Of a stretch of DNA of 64,000 nt, positions 48,131-58,921 are shown one piece after another. Numbering within the stretch: position 1 is the stretch's first letter; each line of letters starts with the position of its first letter. This stretch comes from Dryococelus australis (Eukaryota > Arthropoda > Insecta > Phasmatodea > Phasmatidae), in NCBI GenBank assembly GCA_029891345.1, contig CM057003.1, positions 14,486,709 to 14,550,708 on the forward strand, written 5' to 3'. Both the position numbers and the translations under genes were made by a program. The notes beneath the pieces were generated by a model. The model had not been told where the DNA came from, ran no database searches, and saw only the letters and a list, made by a program, of their open reading frames with translations.

Positions 48131-48778
48131 ACACTGACTTATATATTTTTTAATTAAATCTTTAAAATATCGCCCTATGTATGACGTGCTTGGTTGTTTC
48201 CTAGATTTGCGATTTACGACAAGAAGTGTTTTATACTTTTATTGACATAACAATATTTGAATTTTGGTTAAATTAAACTTAATATTAGAAATAATAATTA
48301 ATATGGATAACACAGAGAGAAAACAGGCGTGTTGTAAATGCCTAATAAGAAATAGTGCGCACGAGTGGTGCGTTGTCCCTTTGGTGTAATTGTCTACACT
48401 GTAAGAAATTATCCTGAAATTTACCACACTATTGTATACGCTTAGTGAGAAGCCGGAAATGGTAAATTTCTCCCCCATATATTCATTGTGACGTTCCTAC
48501 ATTTGCTCTGGAAACAGTCAAATGCGTAGGGAAGTTCCCAACTTCGTATAGTAGCGACGCTAAACATTCCTATATCTGCAGTTTGATGTAGTCTATTATT
48601 TCCATACAGTGTATAGGCTAAAAACTTCCATTAAAGTTTAGGAAGATTTCCAGACAAATTTTACAGCGTAGACTTGGCTAAGCTTTGTCTGTACATGAGG
48701 CGGAGGAATAGCCGGAAAGTAGAACTTCAGCTGGGCTTCAGAAAAGTTGTGATTAATCGTGAACATGCTGTATAAGGT
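48130..48778. mobile_element. Second MITE-like family, copy A, abutting the 3' end of the takeout-like gene
   Basis: Left part ATGACGTGCTTGGTTGTTTC, middle AGTGCGCACGAGTGGTGCGT and GTCCCTTTGGTGT, right part GGCGGAGGAATAGCCGGAAA and CTTCAGCTGGGCTTCAGAAA, closing with TCGTGAACATGCTGTATAAG. The same blocks recur in B (56740-57540) and C (57795-58930). The closing sequence is the GGCTGTTCACG tip inverted, so the family shares its ends with the first one. It ends 17 bases from the gene's stop codon. Confidence 0.6.
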
Positions 48779-48794
48779 AGCAGGTGCGGGCAAC

Positions 48795-49022
48795 TCAGGC
48801 GGCGGCAGGAGCAGAGGATGCGACGCCGCCGTTGATCAAGTGTCCCAGGTCGTCAATGCTCTTCCCCTTGAGGAAGGCGTTGGCCTTCTTGACGAGCGCG
48901 CCAGTGGCGTAGGAGATGATGCGCTGCTTGTAGTCCAGCACCAGGTCCAGCGCCACGTCGTTCAGGATCCTATTGGCCAGGTCGCCCACGTCGCCGCCGC
49001 CGAAGAGGCCTTCCAGGTTCAC
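48795..49022 (-). CDS. Takeout-like gene, last exon
   Basis: Acceptor CCTCGCAG|GTGAAC; 75 codons and a TGA at 48797-48795. It codes VNLEGLFGGGDVGDLANRIL and ends in an Ala/Ser-rich tail (GGVASSAPAAA). GC-rich third positions set it apart from the AT-rich surroundings. Confidence 0.9.
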   Translation of the reverse strand: MNLEGLFGGGDVGDLANRILNDVALDLVLDYKQRIISYATGALVKKANAFLKGKSIDDLGHLINGGVASSAPAAA

Positions 49023-52000
49023 CTGCGAGGACACACGCCACAGTCAGCACGTTTCGCCCGTGATGCAAAGTGGAGAGGAGAGATTCGGGCCGCTCTCAAC
49101 ATCGGAGGTCTTTAAGAGCCGGTGAGTGTGAAACGAGGTGAGTATGGAGAAGCTCCGGAATGCACGGGCGGGAGAGACGGGAGATCCGCGAGATAACCCG
49201 CTGATAAGCGACATCGTCCGGCACGATTCCCACGTGCTGAAATCTGGGAGCGACCCCACCTGGAATCGAACCCGGTTCGCCTAGGTGGGGCCGAATAGTC
49301 TCACCACTACTCCACCGCGAATCCTGTATAAAGACTTTTTTTTTTTTTTTGGTATTGGGTTATGTTGTAAAGTATCGCATCGGCTATTCATTGTAAAGTG
49401 AGCACTTTTGAGAAAGCCCTTTCATTTGGAAATAATAATCAATAAATTAATTTTATTTTATCTTTAGAAGTCAACTTCCGAATGCTGTTGAATAACCATA
49501 TTGTGTTTGTTACTTACATGGCAATAACCATATTGTGTTTGTTACTTACATGGCAATAACCATATTGTGTTTGTTACTTACATGGCAATAACCATATTGT
49601 GTTTGTTACTTACATGGCAATAACCATATTGTGTTTGTTACTTACATGGCAATAACCATATTGTGTTTGTTACTTACATGGCAATAACCATATTGTGTTT
49701 GTTACTTACATGGCAATAACCATATTGTGTTTGTTACTTACATGGCAATAACCATATTGTGTTTGTTACTTACATGGCAATAACCATATTGTGTTTGTTA
49801 CTTACATGGCAATAATTATTTAAAAAATATGTTTAATGGATTAAATATGGCTGAAAGAAAAAAGTAACCAGAGCTTTAAAAGTGTTCACTTTACCGCGGA
49901 CAGTCTAAAAGCTGATTATTCGGAAAATAGACACGAAATATTAGGAGAAAATTGCCTTCCGTTCGTTCTTTCTGTAATATACTTTGTGTACACCGCAAGA
50001 ATTATGGCCTACTAATACTTAATTGCATATTTAATTTTTCGATGGCAATTGTTTCTTATAAGAAGCGAGAAGAATTTGCGAGAGCTTACTGACGTAATTC
50101 TGAGGTAGGCTGAGGTATTAACGACTTTGACGGCTGTCTGTGCGTATATTTTTATTTGATGATCTTCCGAATCGACCAGGCTGCGACCAGAGACTGAAAC
50201 GTATGGCGTGTTCAAAGCTTAGTTTGTTAAATTTTGCCGTTCTTTAAGTACAAGAGTCGCTCTGTTTAATTCAGAGGTTGAGTTATTATAGTTGATGCTT
50301 TCCCAATAGATTGCTTGCTCCCACACTCATTTCCAGCGGCAAATTTCAACTACGTTCCAATGGTACACGTGACACAATTGCACGAGTGTTTAAACCATAG
50401 CCTCGAACCAAATGAACCCTCATATTTTATAGTCCCTGCGCGTCCGTAAATTGGTTATTCCCTTGGCATACTTTTTTTTTTTTTTTACCGTTCCACATTC
50501 AGCGTGGTAAATTTAAATGGAGTCTAGGCACGAAAAAGCGGATGTGGGGGTCGTGATACTTGACAACAACTGAAAAGGTGTTACTGTGAAGCTTAACATA
50601 AACTATGACATTCCATGAATTGTTCAGCGACATGTACCTAATGGATAGAGAACTGCATGTTTCACATTATTATCTATAGTAAGGTGGGAATACATATCTA
50701 TGTTTGGCTTTAATGCTTACGTATCTATATAACTCAAACGAGAGTAATGAAAGACGGCAAGAAATATATTTAATAAGTGAAATAGCCGAGTTATGTCTAA
50801 CCTAATCATAAGACAAAATGCGCCGGGAATCCATGAACAGAATGATGTCTAGTATAGCATAGTGCATTGAGACTAACTCAGTACCATAACATAACGCTAA
50901 TATAGTATTGGGTATTTAGATTCTTATAGGTGAGAACAAATTTACCTTGAGCGCGTCGAGATTGAAGTCTAGAGTCAGATTCTTGATATAAAAACTGTCG
51001 TTCAAGTATCCGATCTGCAGCAAGCCATCCGTGACGTTGAAGTTCACGGCTTCAAGACTGAAAATATTAGCGTAAGATGAGCATTTATGACATTGATGGA
51101 GATTTCACTCCTCACATATGGTTTCCCAACTGACGATCTTACAGTGCTAAGTTAATACAACAATGAGTAAGGAATTAAGTTTTACATTACACCATAATTG
51201 CTTTCATAACATCACACATAACGTATTTAAGTCTCATTGCCCAATATATTGGAAATATATAAGAGTAAAACTTACGAATTTAACTGTTCATATAAACAAG
51301 TCTTTCGTGTACTGTGTCTGTGAAAGACTAAAGGCCATTAACTGTTTACTCAAGCTTGATACATTTCGTTTACTGGTGTGCTGATTTGAAGAAACGTCGT
51401 GTGCGTCTATTATAAACAGTCAACTAACTCATTGTCACTCCTGAAAATATATATTTTTGCGTGTCTTAAAGGACACCTTCGAAGATGCCAGGGACGCATT
51501 ATTTGTACTGTAATTGAGCAATTTGTCCAATCCATGGCTTAACTTTAAATCACAAATACGCTATTCAGGTTAAATTCTGGATGACCAAATAATTAAAATA
51601 AAGTGACATAAAATTTTTTCTCGCTAATAGAATGGCTGATCTAATTTTTCAATAATTTCTCTACTGCGGTTTCATTCAAATGATTTTATATTGACTTGCT
51701 TAACGGTCCTGTCTACCAAGCCGGCAGCCGCGAACATCAAAATGGGGGTGGGGGGGGGGGGGGTAAATGTTAAACGAAGTTCCTACTCATTGCGTCAATT
51801 TTATAGATAACAATTTTAAACAAAATGTTTTCTACGTGAGAATTTTTTAAGGGATGTTGCTACGTTAATACATCTTGCCGATTGTTTTGTTGAACTTTTT
51901 TTTTTCTAAAACGTTGTGCCCCATTTGCCACCGCTCCTGGAGCACAACCTCATGCCCAGCCCTCCTGTTTATTACGTACCAAAAACAGGACACTAAGGAT

Positions 52001-55000
52001 TTGGGAATTTCAATTCAAATAGCAGAGTAGGATGTCTAATGTAATTTGCTGGCAATTCAATTTCCTAATAAAAAAATAACAACAACAACATGTATGGGAC
52101 AAACTGAGAAAATTATCTACTACAAGGACAACACCTAAATGAACTTCCTTGAAATTTGATTGTTTAATAAACTTCCAGTACAAAGGAACATTTAATTAAT
52201 ATTTTTCCCTTTTCTCACAGGGCAAAAAACACACTGAAACTTCCATGAAATAGCACAGTACAAAGAAACATTTGATTATTGTTTTTTCCCTTTTCTGACA
52301 GGGAAGAAAACACACTAAAGTTTCATAAAATAGCATATTTAATAAAAATGGGCTAGTTGCCTTTTCAACTTTAATACAGAACCAAACCCCTTTACCAAAT
52401 AATATTTCCAATAACATTTTACTCAAAACTTACATAAAATACACTCCTCTCCATAATCTTAACCCTTCAGAGAAAATACAATAAAAATCACAAACAGAGT
52501 TCCTATCACCACGCAGGATGATTATTTTCCTTATCCTTTCTTTGTTTTGCAAGGCGCCGCTGGAATGAGATGTCTAAAAAAACATCTCACTAACCTTGCA
52601 AAACACCATAAGAGATTCGCCCAACCCACTAAACACGCACCAGCACTCGCTCACCACAACACCTCGTATTCTAACCCTCAGGCCGAGGATATTGTCCTCA
52701 CCAAAGATATTGGCTGCCTTTGGATCCAGCAACACACCATCATTGCCCCCACCAGTACACTGGCTGCTCCCCTGAACATTCAAACAAGCACCCAAGAGAA
52801 ACGAGGATACTCTCCCCACCACTTGGGCTTTCCTCTCCTTCTCCCACATTCACCACGACACAAGAAACAATACACTCACTAGCCCACTCCACAGGTCCCT
52901 TTTTCCCAAACAAATACCACGCCAATTTTTCTCCAAAAACTTTCCGACTGGTAAATGGAGCTTCCAGAAGTCTTCTTTATATGTAGCTTGAGCACTATTC
53001 CCGAATATACTGTCCCACTACTAAACTATCTTGCGGGAATGTAAAGAATATTCTAAACAAATGCTTTCCGACGCCTAGGACACTTCAACAATCCAGAAAA
53101 AAAAGAGAAGGCGCACGAAGGTTACTTATTTATCACTCGCCGTTGGGTATTCACACAACCAAAGTATCATAACGCCCCTTTTTTCATCATTATAAACTCA
53201 TCGGCACCGAGACAATCTTCGAGGATCCAGCACTAAATAATTCCTCATAACTCAAGTTGCACGAACTCCCCAATACATTCCCCAAAACTAGGCACCACCA
53301 GCTTCGGAAAAAAGTTTAAGTTCCAATGCCATTCCGAACAAAAAACTAAGTTCAATCTTCTCTTGGAAACTAGTTCAAAGTCCCGCACACCGTCTGCCAA
53401 TTCAAAGTCCGAAATACTCGGTACCTAGAAAAAAAACTAAGTTCCAAGTATTCTGCAAATTTTTCAAAGTCCGAATCGGTCGCCACCAGGGGGAAAAAAA
53501 TTCTAAGTTTCGCAAAAAATTTCAATTCCAAATTCATCACTACCTTGGGAATTATTCTAAGTTTCGAACCCCTCTCCAGATTTTGCCAAAGTTCAACTCA
53601 CACATGATCTGAGCATTTTTCTAAGTCCTAAACTCCTGCGAAGATTTTCAAAGTTCAAACTACTAGTGAGTCAGAGTGTAAGGCCACTAGAGGTGATATT
53701 ATTTTCGATGCTTTTACTAAGCACAGCATACTTAACTTCTCCGCAGCTTGAAGATCGCTCTGAGGGCGGCTCCACACACCACTAAGGCACCCTAGCTCCA
53801 GCGGGGACGAGTCTGGCTGGGATTTCTTAAATATATATTCCGGCGAGACCCCAAATCCCGCTACGCCAGCGTGAGCACCTTCACAGTTCTGCGTGCCCTC
53901 CGGCATGCGTGTTAGTAGCTAAGACGGCTGGAGGATGGGCTGCGTCTCAGGGCATGACCTTTACGCCTTAGGTGGGGTTTAATTATTATAATGAGCGCAT
54001 GAATCGCGTCTAAGCAGAGTTATAGTGCCATGGCCGCAGTTGTAGCCATGTGCACATCCCGAAAGAAGAATTGTCTAGATGTAAGAGCATAGCAAACCAG
54101 GCAAAGCGGAGAGGGCCGTGGAAAATCTATGCGACAGTCGCAGAGGATAGAATAATTCCGTTTAACTGGATTAGGGCTGGATAAAGTAGGATATTTGCTC
54201 GTTTAAAGTAGGGTATTTGCTAGTTCGGGAAGAAATACTTTTGTTGATTTGATGCGGGGTGAAATGAAATGAGATCGCATCTGGTGTGTATTGCGGGGGA
54301 CAGAACAGCCCCCGCGCCGATGCCAGTCATCGTGTGGGTGCAGGCGCCCTTGAAGTTTAGCTACTGTCAACACTGCCGTGTAGGCGAACCAGCACTGCAG
54401 TACCAACAGCTACTGAGGATGCAGGGGCCCCCCTGCTTCTCGTCGAGTGAGTCGGAAAACCGGATAGCTCAGGCATCACACCAACTCCATCTTCGCCCTT
54501 CTGCGCCGATGCCAGGATCTCCACTCCATGGGTGAAGGTGGAGAGAGTCCTTCGGAGAGCCACCCCCTCCCCTTCCTCTAAAATAGCCCGTCGGTCTGGG
54601 AAACGCGAAACATCCGGGGCCTACCAGTGGTTGTGGCGAATCCGCTGGCCCAGGAGTGAAGGCTGACATCGGGGTGCTTCCAAAGTCCGATGCTAACCAA
54701 TCCATTCACCACGCACCCGCAGTCGGCAGCCCGCAGAATCCAGCACCTTGAGATCCCCCTCCCCTCCTTGATCATTGGGCCATCTCGTAATGAGCTGCCC
54801 AAGTTCCCGACCTCCACGACGACGTCGCTCTCGCGCCAGCCAGTTGGTTCGCGGGCTGGTATTGGAGTATTCCCAGCCACCCCAGAGCCTGTAGATCCCC
54901 TATCCACCACCTGGGGACACGACGAGTTGCGGATAGTCGCCGCCCCGAAGCTGCCATGGTCCCATCGCACTCGCAGATGCACCTCGCTTTTGCTGGTCCT

Positions 55001-57751
55001 CAAGTCGCGGGCAGTTCCCAGCGAGCGAGCAGCCACGAGCGCGATGTTCATCCCACAACAGCTTAGCTCGTAGTCTGGTTAGACAGCTCGCGCAGCCTCC
55101 TAAATACTCGCTCAATATACCCACTCTCGTCTCACTACTATTCCTGCTACTCAATCCAGCGTCGTCTATATGACGAGCGCCCTCTATACATTCGAGGCGC
55201 TATCTATGAAAATGAGCCTTCCTCGATAGGCGGGAAGCTCAAACTCCTGCGTGCCGTCATCTGACCCAGCAACTTCACCTGTGCGGCCTCCACTGCCACC
55301 CGCCACTCGCCTAGATCCGGCAGACAGCCTACTTATACTGCAAAACAATTCTCTCTTGTACATCTAGCACCGATTGTGACGGGCATCTCGTCACGACGTA
55401 TTATTTGCGCCAAAACGTTTTTTTTTATTTATTTGAAATAGTTATATTTTAAAATTAACGCAATGAGAAGGAATATCGTTTAACATAGATACCGCATTTG
55501 AAACTCTTGGTTGCCGGCTTGGTAGGCAGGGCCTGTTATATGCTGTTCACGGTAAAATGAGCACTCTTGAAAACCCTGCTTAGGATCTACTTGTATACAC
55601 GTCGTGTACTCCTCCGCCTAATGTAAAATTAACATTGCCATGATACTCATCACTTTATTCGTGCGTCGGTCAGGTGAAACTGTGGAATTATTAGAAAAGA
55701 TGATATGTTGCGACTTTGATCATTTTTACACTCCGATGCATAAAAAAAGCAGAAAGCGAAATAAATAATTAAAGTCATCGCAAATGGTTACCTACAGGTT
55801 TTATTCGACGTTAAGAAACTAAACTGATCTCCAGCCATTATTGCCAACTTTACTGCACGTGTCACCCAAAGTGGCCGTTAAAATATATGCAGGTAGGAGC
55901 AATAACTTTCTTCTGAGGTTGATTACAAAAGTGCTCACTTCATCGTGAACAGCCTAAAAGTAAGATAATTAAAGGCTGTTAACGAAGTGATCACTTTAGA
56001 AATGAACCTTAGAAAATAGTCACTGCATCTGCATGCATACATTTCAATGGGCGCACTGAGATACATTCTCACAGTAAAGTTGGTAATAATGTATGGAAAG
56101 TAGTTCCATATCTTAACGTCGAATAAAAAGTGTTAGGTGACCATTTGTGATAATTTAAAATTATTTATTTCGTTTTCTGCTTTTATAATGCATCGAAATT
56201 TAAAAATGAACAGATATGTAAAGTATTTACTTTCTTAATAATTTCACAATTTCATTTGACCGACGCATGATTAAAGGGATGAGGCCCATGGCAATGTTAA
56301 TTATACTTTAGGCGGAGGAGTACACAACGTGTATACAAGTAGATACTAAGCAGCGTTACCAAGAGTGCTCATTTTACTGGTGAACATACTATAAACACGT
56401 GTCTCTTTGAAGGCAACTAAAGCGCCCAGTCACGAGTATCTAGCGACACGTTTGTGGGGGAAGTAGGAAATGACATGCGACCAGGCAGTCACCTGAAGTT
56501 GCCGCTGCCGAACAAAGAGAGGAGGTCCAGCAGTCTGCCGTCGACGTTGTAGGCGCCCGTGGCCAGGATGTTGGCGATGCTGAAGCCGAAGTTGGCCCTG
56601 AAGAAGAGGGCATTCACCTCCAGCTGCTCCACTACAAACGTCGACAGTCCTTCCACCTTGAGCCTCGGCAGACCCAGAGCGATCCTGCACACACACACAC
56701 ACGCGCCGGGTCACACTGTGCATTTCACCACACACTTATACTATAGTCTGCTCCGCGGTTTCTTCGCACGTTTTAAATCAAACCGTCGGAAAATCTCCCC
56801 ATATTAGACGTGCTTGGCAATTTACTAAATATGCCTGCGAGTATCACAAGCATTTCATACTTGTCTTCATAAAAGTAGCTTTTTTTTTTCGGTTAAATTG
56901 AAATGTTATTAATATTTTATCTACAAGTTATAACGCTTCATTTATAAATAGTTTGAATAAAAGCAGTGAGAAAAAATGTGTGTTGGTAACGCCTAGTAAG
57001 AAATAGTTCCCATACAAAATACTGTTGCACTTAGTGCGCACGAATTCGGTGCGCTGTCCTTTGGTGTTATTTTCCAGACTTGGTTAAGGCCACGATCTCC
57101 CATTTTTACAGCTTTTGCAAGAATGGAATTTTTTGAACCCAAACGGGAGCCGATATTGTAAACTCCTCTTACAGTTTTATTAAAAATAGTTTTTATTGTA
57201 TAGTCTAATTTTTCCAACACAAAAAAACGTACACTTGAACTAATTACTAAATAAGCATCATTTCCGTTTGTTAATTATTCAGATAATAGTATACCGCTTT
57301 TTGTGTTGAAAAAATTAGACTACATAATAAAAACAATTTTCCAACAAAATTGTTAGAGGATTTTACAATATAGGCTCCCGTTTGGGTTCTCAAAAATTCA
57401 CTCCCGCAAAAGCTGTAGAAACAGGAGATCGTGGCATTAAGCTTAGTTTGGACGACGTGGAGTAATATCCTGAAGGTAGAACTTCAGCAGGGCTTCAGGA
57501 AAGTGTGAAGTAAGGGTGAGTGGGTTATAGGTATGGGCGTGCTGCTCTGTGAGAAGGCGCCAACAATTGTGGTCGATGTACATACCGTGACTGAGAGACG
57601 TCGATGTTGAGGCTGAGATTGGAGACTTGGAGCGGATCCAGCTGCGGAAGTCCCAGTGCGGAGTTGGGGGTCTTCATGGACTGCCGAAATTTCTCCAGAA
57701 GCTTCAACACAGTGTCAACTGGAGCTCGCGCCTCCTTCTCGTCGTCCTTTG
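48795..57751 (-). CDS. Takeout / juvenile-hormone-binding-like secreted protein; 4 exons, signal-peptide exon not found
   Basis: Takeout/JHBP-type proteins fold as a super-roll that carries lipids or juvenile hormone in haemolymph and at chemosensory tissues. Exons 57751-57586, 56684-56493, 51057-50946 and 49022-48795 join in frame (phases 2, 2, 0) to 231 residues plus stop. The order is family-typical: ALGLPQLDPLQVSNLSLNI near the N-terminus, then LKVEGLSTFVVEQLEVN, then a YNVDGRLLDLL and GSGNFSLEAVNFNVTDG segment, and a C-terminal helix region with LANRILNDVALDLVLDYKQ. There are no cysteines in the visible part, unlike classical takeout, which has a conserved N-terminal pair; the group-7 mite-allergen-like branch is an alternative. 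The first exon must end one base into a codon. Introns are 901, 5,435 and 1,923 bases and packed with repeats. Confidence 0.8.
49085..49325 (-). mobile_element. tRNA-derived SINE, second copy
   Basis: On the minus strand a degenerate A box (GTGGAGTAGTGGTGAGAC) precedes the B box GGTTCGATTCC, followed by GTGGGGTCGCTCCCAGATTT, GGACGATGTCGCTTATCAGC and ACTCACCTCGTTTCACACTC. It aligns throughout with 18510-18748 and is likewise in host-gene orientation. Confidence 0.8.
49382..49905. mobile_element. MITE of the GGCTGTTCACGG-tip family carrying an expanded minisatellite
   Basis: Left tip GGCTATTCATTGTAAAGTGA, right tip ACTTTACCGCGGACAGTC. Between them is a truncated family body interrupted by the 32-bp array (49491-49810). 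Confidence 0.7.
49491..49810. repeat. 32-bp minisatellite, ten identical units
   Basis: AATAACCATATTGTGTTTGT plus TACTTACATGGC repeated exactly ten times, starting at 49491 and every 32 bases to 49779. I saw no base differences between units, so the expansion is recent or an assembly-sensitive array. Confidence 0.95.
50946..51057 (-). CDS. Takeout-like gene, third visible exon
   Basis: Acceptor ATTTTCAG|TCTTGAAG, donor CTCAAG|GTAAAT. It codes SLEAVNFNVTDGLLQIGYL and LTLDFNLDALK. Too short for ordinary ORF calling; recovered from phase and family pattern. Confidence 0.85.
51058..51704. other. Intron sequence, nothing recognised
   Basis: AT-rich part of the long intron before the 3.8-kb transposon. 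A 73-codon + frame here has no motif. Confidence 0.5.
51705..55533. mobile_element. 3.8-kb TIR DNA transposon in the long intron
   Basis: The left end GGTCCTGTCTACCAAGCCGG (51705) is the inverse of CCGGCTTGGTAGGCAGGGCC (ends 55533). The similarity continues for about 130 bp: TAAATGTTAAACGAAGTTCC then CTCATTGCGTCAATTTTA on the left against CGTTTAACAT and TTAACGCAATGAGAAG on the right. The interior holds a 76-bp tandem duplication at about 52175-52320, degenerate CTAAGTTCC/TTCAAAGTCC repeats at 53300-53660, and a GC-rich block 54280-55370 open on both strands. I recognise no transposase, so it is probably non-autonomous. Target duplication is not clear because another MITE abuts the right end. 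Confidence 0.7.
54280..55370. other. GC-rich block inside the transposon, frames unassigned
   Basis: Composition changes sharply here. A 157-codon minus frame (55051-54578) and a 127-codon plus frame (54690-55073) overlap, a hallmark of high-GC chance frames. Neither shows a known motif. It could be captured host DNA carried in the element. Confidence 0.35.
55541..55954. mobile_element. MITE of the GGCTGTTCACGG-tip family, copy 6
   Basis: Left tip TGCTGTTCACGGTAAAATGA, right tip CACTTCATCGTGAACAGCC. The interior is the reverse complement of the order seen in copies 1, 2 and 7: GTGCGTCGGTCAGGTGAAAC comes early and ATTCGACGTTAAGA late. Confidence 0.85.
55974..56389. mobile_element. MITE of the GGCTGTTCACGG-tip family, copy 7
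   Basis: Left tip GGCTGTTAACGAAGTGATCA, right tip TTTTACTGGTGAACATAC. It lies 19 bases after copy 6, in the opposite internal orientation, and contains TCTTAACGTCGAATAAAAAG, GACCGACGCATGATTAAAG and ACAACGTGTATACAAGTAGA. Confidence 0.85.
56493..56684 (-). CDS. Takeout-like gene, second visible exon
   Basis: Acceptor GTGTGTGCAG|GATCG after a (TG)n tract, donor CTTCAG|GTGACT. It codes IALGLPRLKVEGLSTFVVEQ through GSGNF. Confidence 0.85.
56740..57540. mobile_element. Second MITE-like family, copy B, containing a foldback
   Basis: TTTTAAATCAAACCGTCGGA, GACGTGCTTGGCAATTTACT and AGTGCGCACGAATTCGGTGC lie on the left, then the foldback at 57079-57450, then GTAGAACTTCAGCAGGGCTT and CAGGAAAGTGTGAAGTAA on the right. 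It fills the 901-base intron between the first two visible exons. Confidence 0.6.
57079..57450. repeat. Foldback with ~150-bp arms and ~65-bp loop
   Basis: The left arm (57079-57229) and right arm (57291-57450) are reverse complements with few mismatches: GCCACGATCTCC against GGAGATCGTGGC, ACAGCTTTTGC against GCAAAAGCTGT, AACCCAAACGGGAGCC against GGCTCCCGTTTGGGTT, and TAGTCTAATTTTTCCAACAC against GTGTTGAAAAAATTAGACTA. Confidence 0.85.
57586..57751 (-). CDS. Takeout-like gene, first visible exon
   Basis: Acceptor TTAATCAG|CAAAGG, donor TCACG|GTATGT. It codes KDDEKEARAPVDTVLKLLEK and ALGLPQLDPLQVSNLSLNI; it starts with the last two bases of a split codon, so a 5' exon exists. Confidence 0.8.
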
Positions 57752-57794
57752 CTGATTAACAACAAGCATTAATACCCCTTTATTTACTTGATAT

Positions 57795-58921
57795 GCCGTG
57801 TTATAATCTGTTTACTGTTTCTTAACACAATTTCCGAATCAAACTTTTGAAAAATCACCCCGTGTATGACACGCTTGGTTCTTTCCTTGACATGCCATGT
57901 ATCATGAGGATTTTACACCGAGAAAAAGGTTTTGTTGAATAAAACAAGATTTGTTTGGTGAAACCAAATTATTTATTTGTATAGGGGCAATGAAATATTT
58001 TGTTGCTGAAACCAAATTATTTTGGCGTTCTCATTTAGATTCTTCAAACTGTAAGATTTGGTTGGTGCAACCAAAGATTTGTTTGGCTACACGTAAATTG
58101 AACAGTTTAGGCTGATATAAAATATTTTACAAGTTCGACCCTAGATCACCTGCGTCCGAGCGCTAACCTCAGCTAATGTGACAAGTGATGATACCAGAAA
58201 ACGTTTAAATAGAAAAACTACAAATATTAGGCAATGCCTGTAAACAAATATTTCAAGTTTTACAGCTTTACTTGTAAGTTTCTTGTTGCATTGTTTTATT
58301 AATGTGTTTATGCGATTGTTAAAACCATCAATAGATGAACTAACAAATACGGTTGCTATCCTAATTGTCACAAAAATTATAAACAAACTCTCGAGCTGTA
58401 TTTTCGAACGAAGGCAGTCAAATGAGTGGCCAAAGAATTATATACAGTTGATTCAACAAAATATTTAGTTGACAGTTTAATTTTTTTAGCCCAACACAGA
58501 GACTTGGTTTATTCAAACAGATATTTTGCTAGACGAAGAAAAGTAATTTTGCTGCTTAAAAATTTTTTTTTTTGCTCAACAATATATTTTGTAAGGGCAA
58601 CTAAACATATCTTTGACCCTATACAAACCAATATTTTGTTCGATTTTCTCTCAAGTGTATACATATGTCGCCATAAAATGTACTTTATTTTAGTTTAAAT
58701 ATGTGTTTTAGTAATGCCTAATAATGAGTTCTTGTGCAAAATATGTATTATTGCACCAAATGCGCGTGAATGTGGTTCGTTCTCTCTGTGGTGAAATTTT
58801 CTACATTCGGTTAAGTTTTGTTTGCATGAGGCGGAGGAATATCCAGGAAGTAAAACTTAAGCAGGGCTTCAGGAAAGTTGTAAGTAACTGCAAATGGACT
58901 ATATACACATTCAATAAAGAG

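Larger units (their letters stand above)
49023..50945. other. Intron of the takeout-like gene with SINE and minisatellite-bearing MITE
   Basis: Contains the SINE (49085-49325), the MITE with 10 x 32-bp repeats (49382-49905) and about 1 kb of unassigned AT-rich DNA with a T-run at 50471-50486. Confidence 0.6.

Noticed and set aside
48759..49115. 118-residue Val/Gly/Arg-rich frame on plus
   Set aside because: It is the antisense shadow of the GC-rich last exon of the takeout-like gene.
49491..49810. CRISPR-like array of 32-bp units
   Set aside because: Units are directly abutting with no spacers, in an insect intron.
54578..55073. 157- and 127-residue overlapping frames as genes
   Set aside because: They overlap on opposite strands in a GC-rich block, where stops are rare, and neither has a motif or splice context.
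58141..58386. MFIIFVTIRIATVFVSS frame on minus as the missing signal-peptide exon
   Set aside because: It lies inside the palindromic part of repeat copy C, has no suitable donor in the required phase, and its composition is that of AT-rich repeat DNA.
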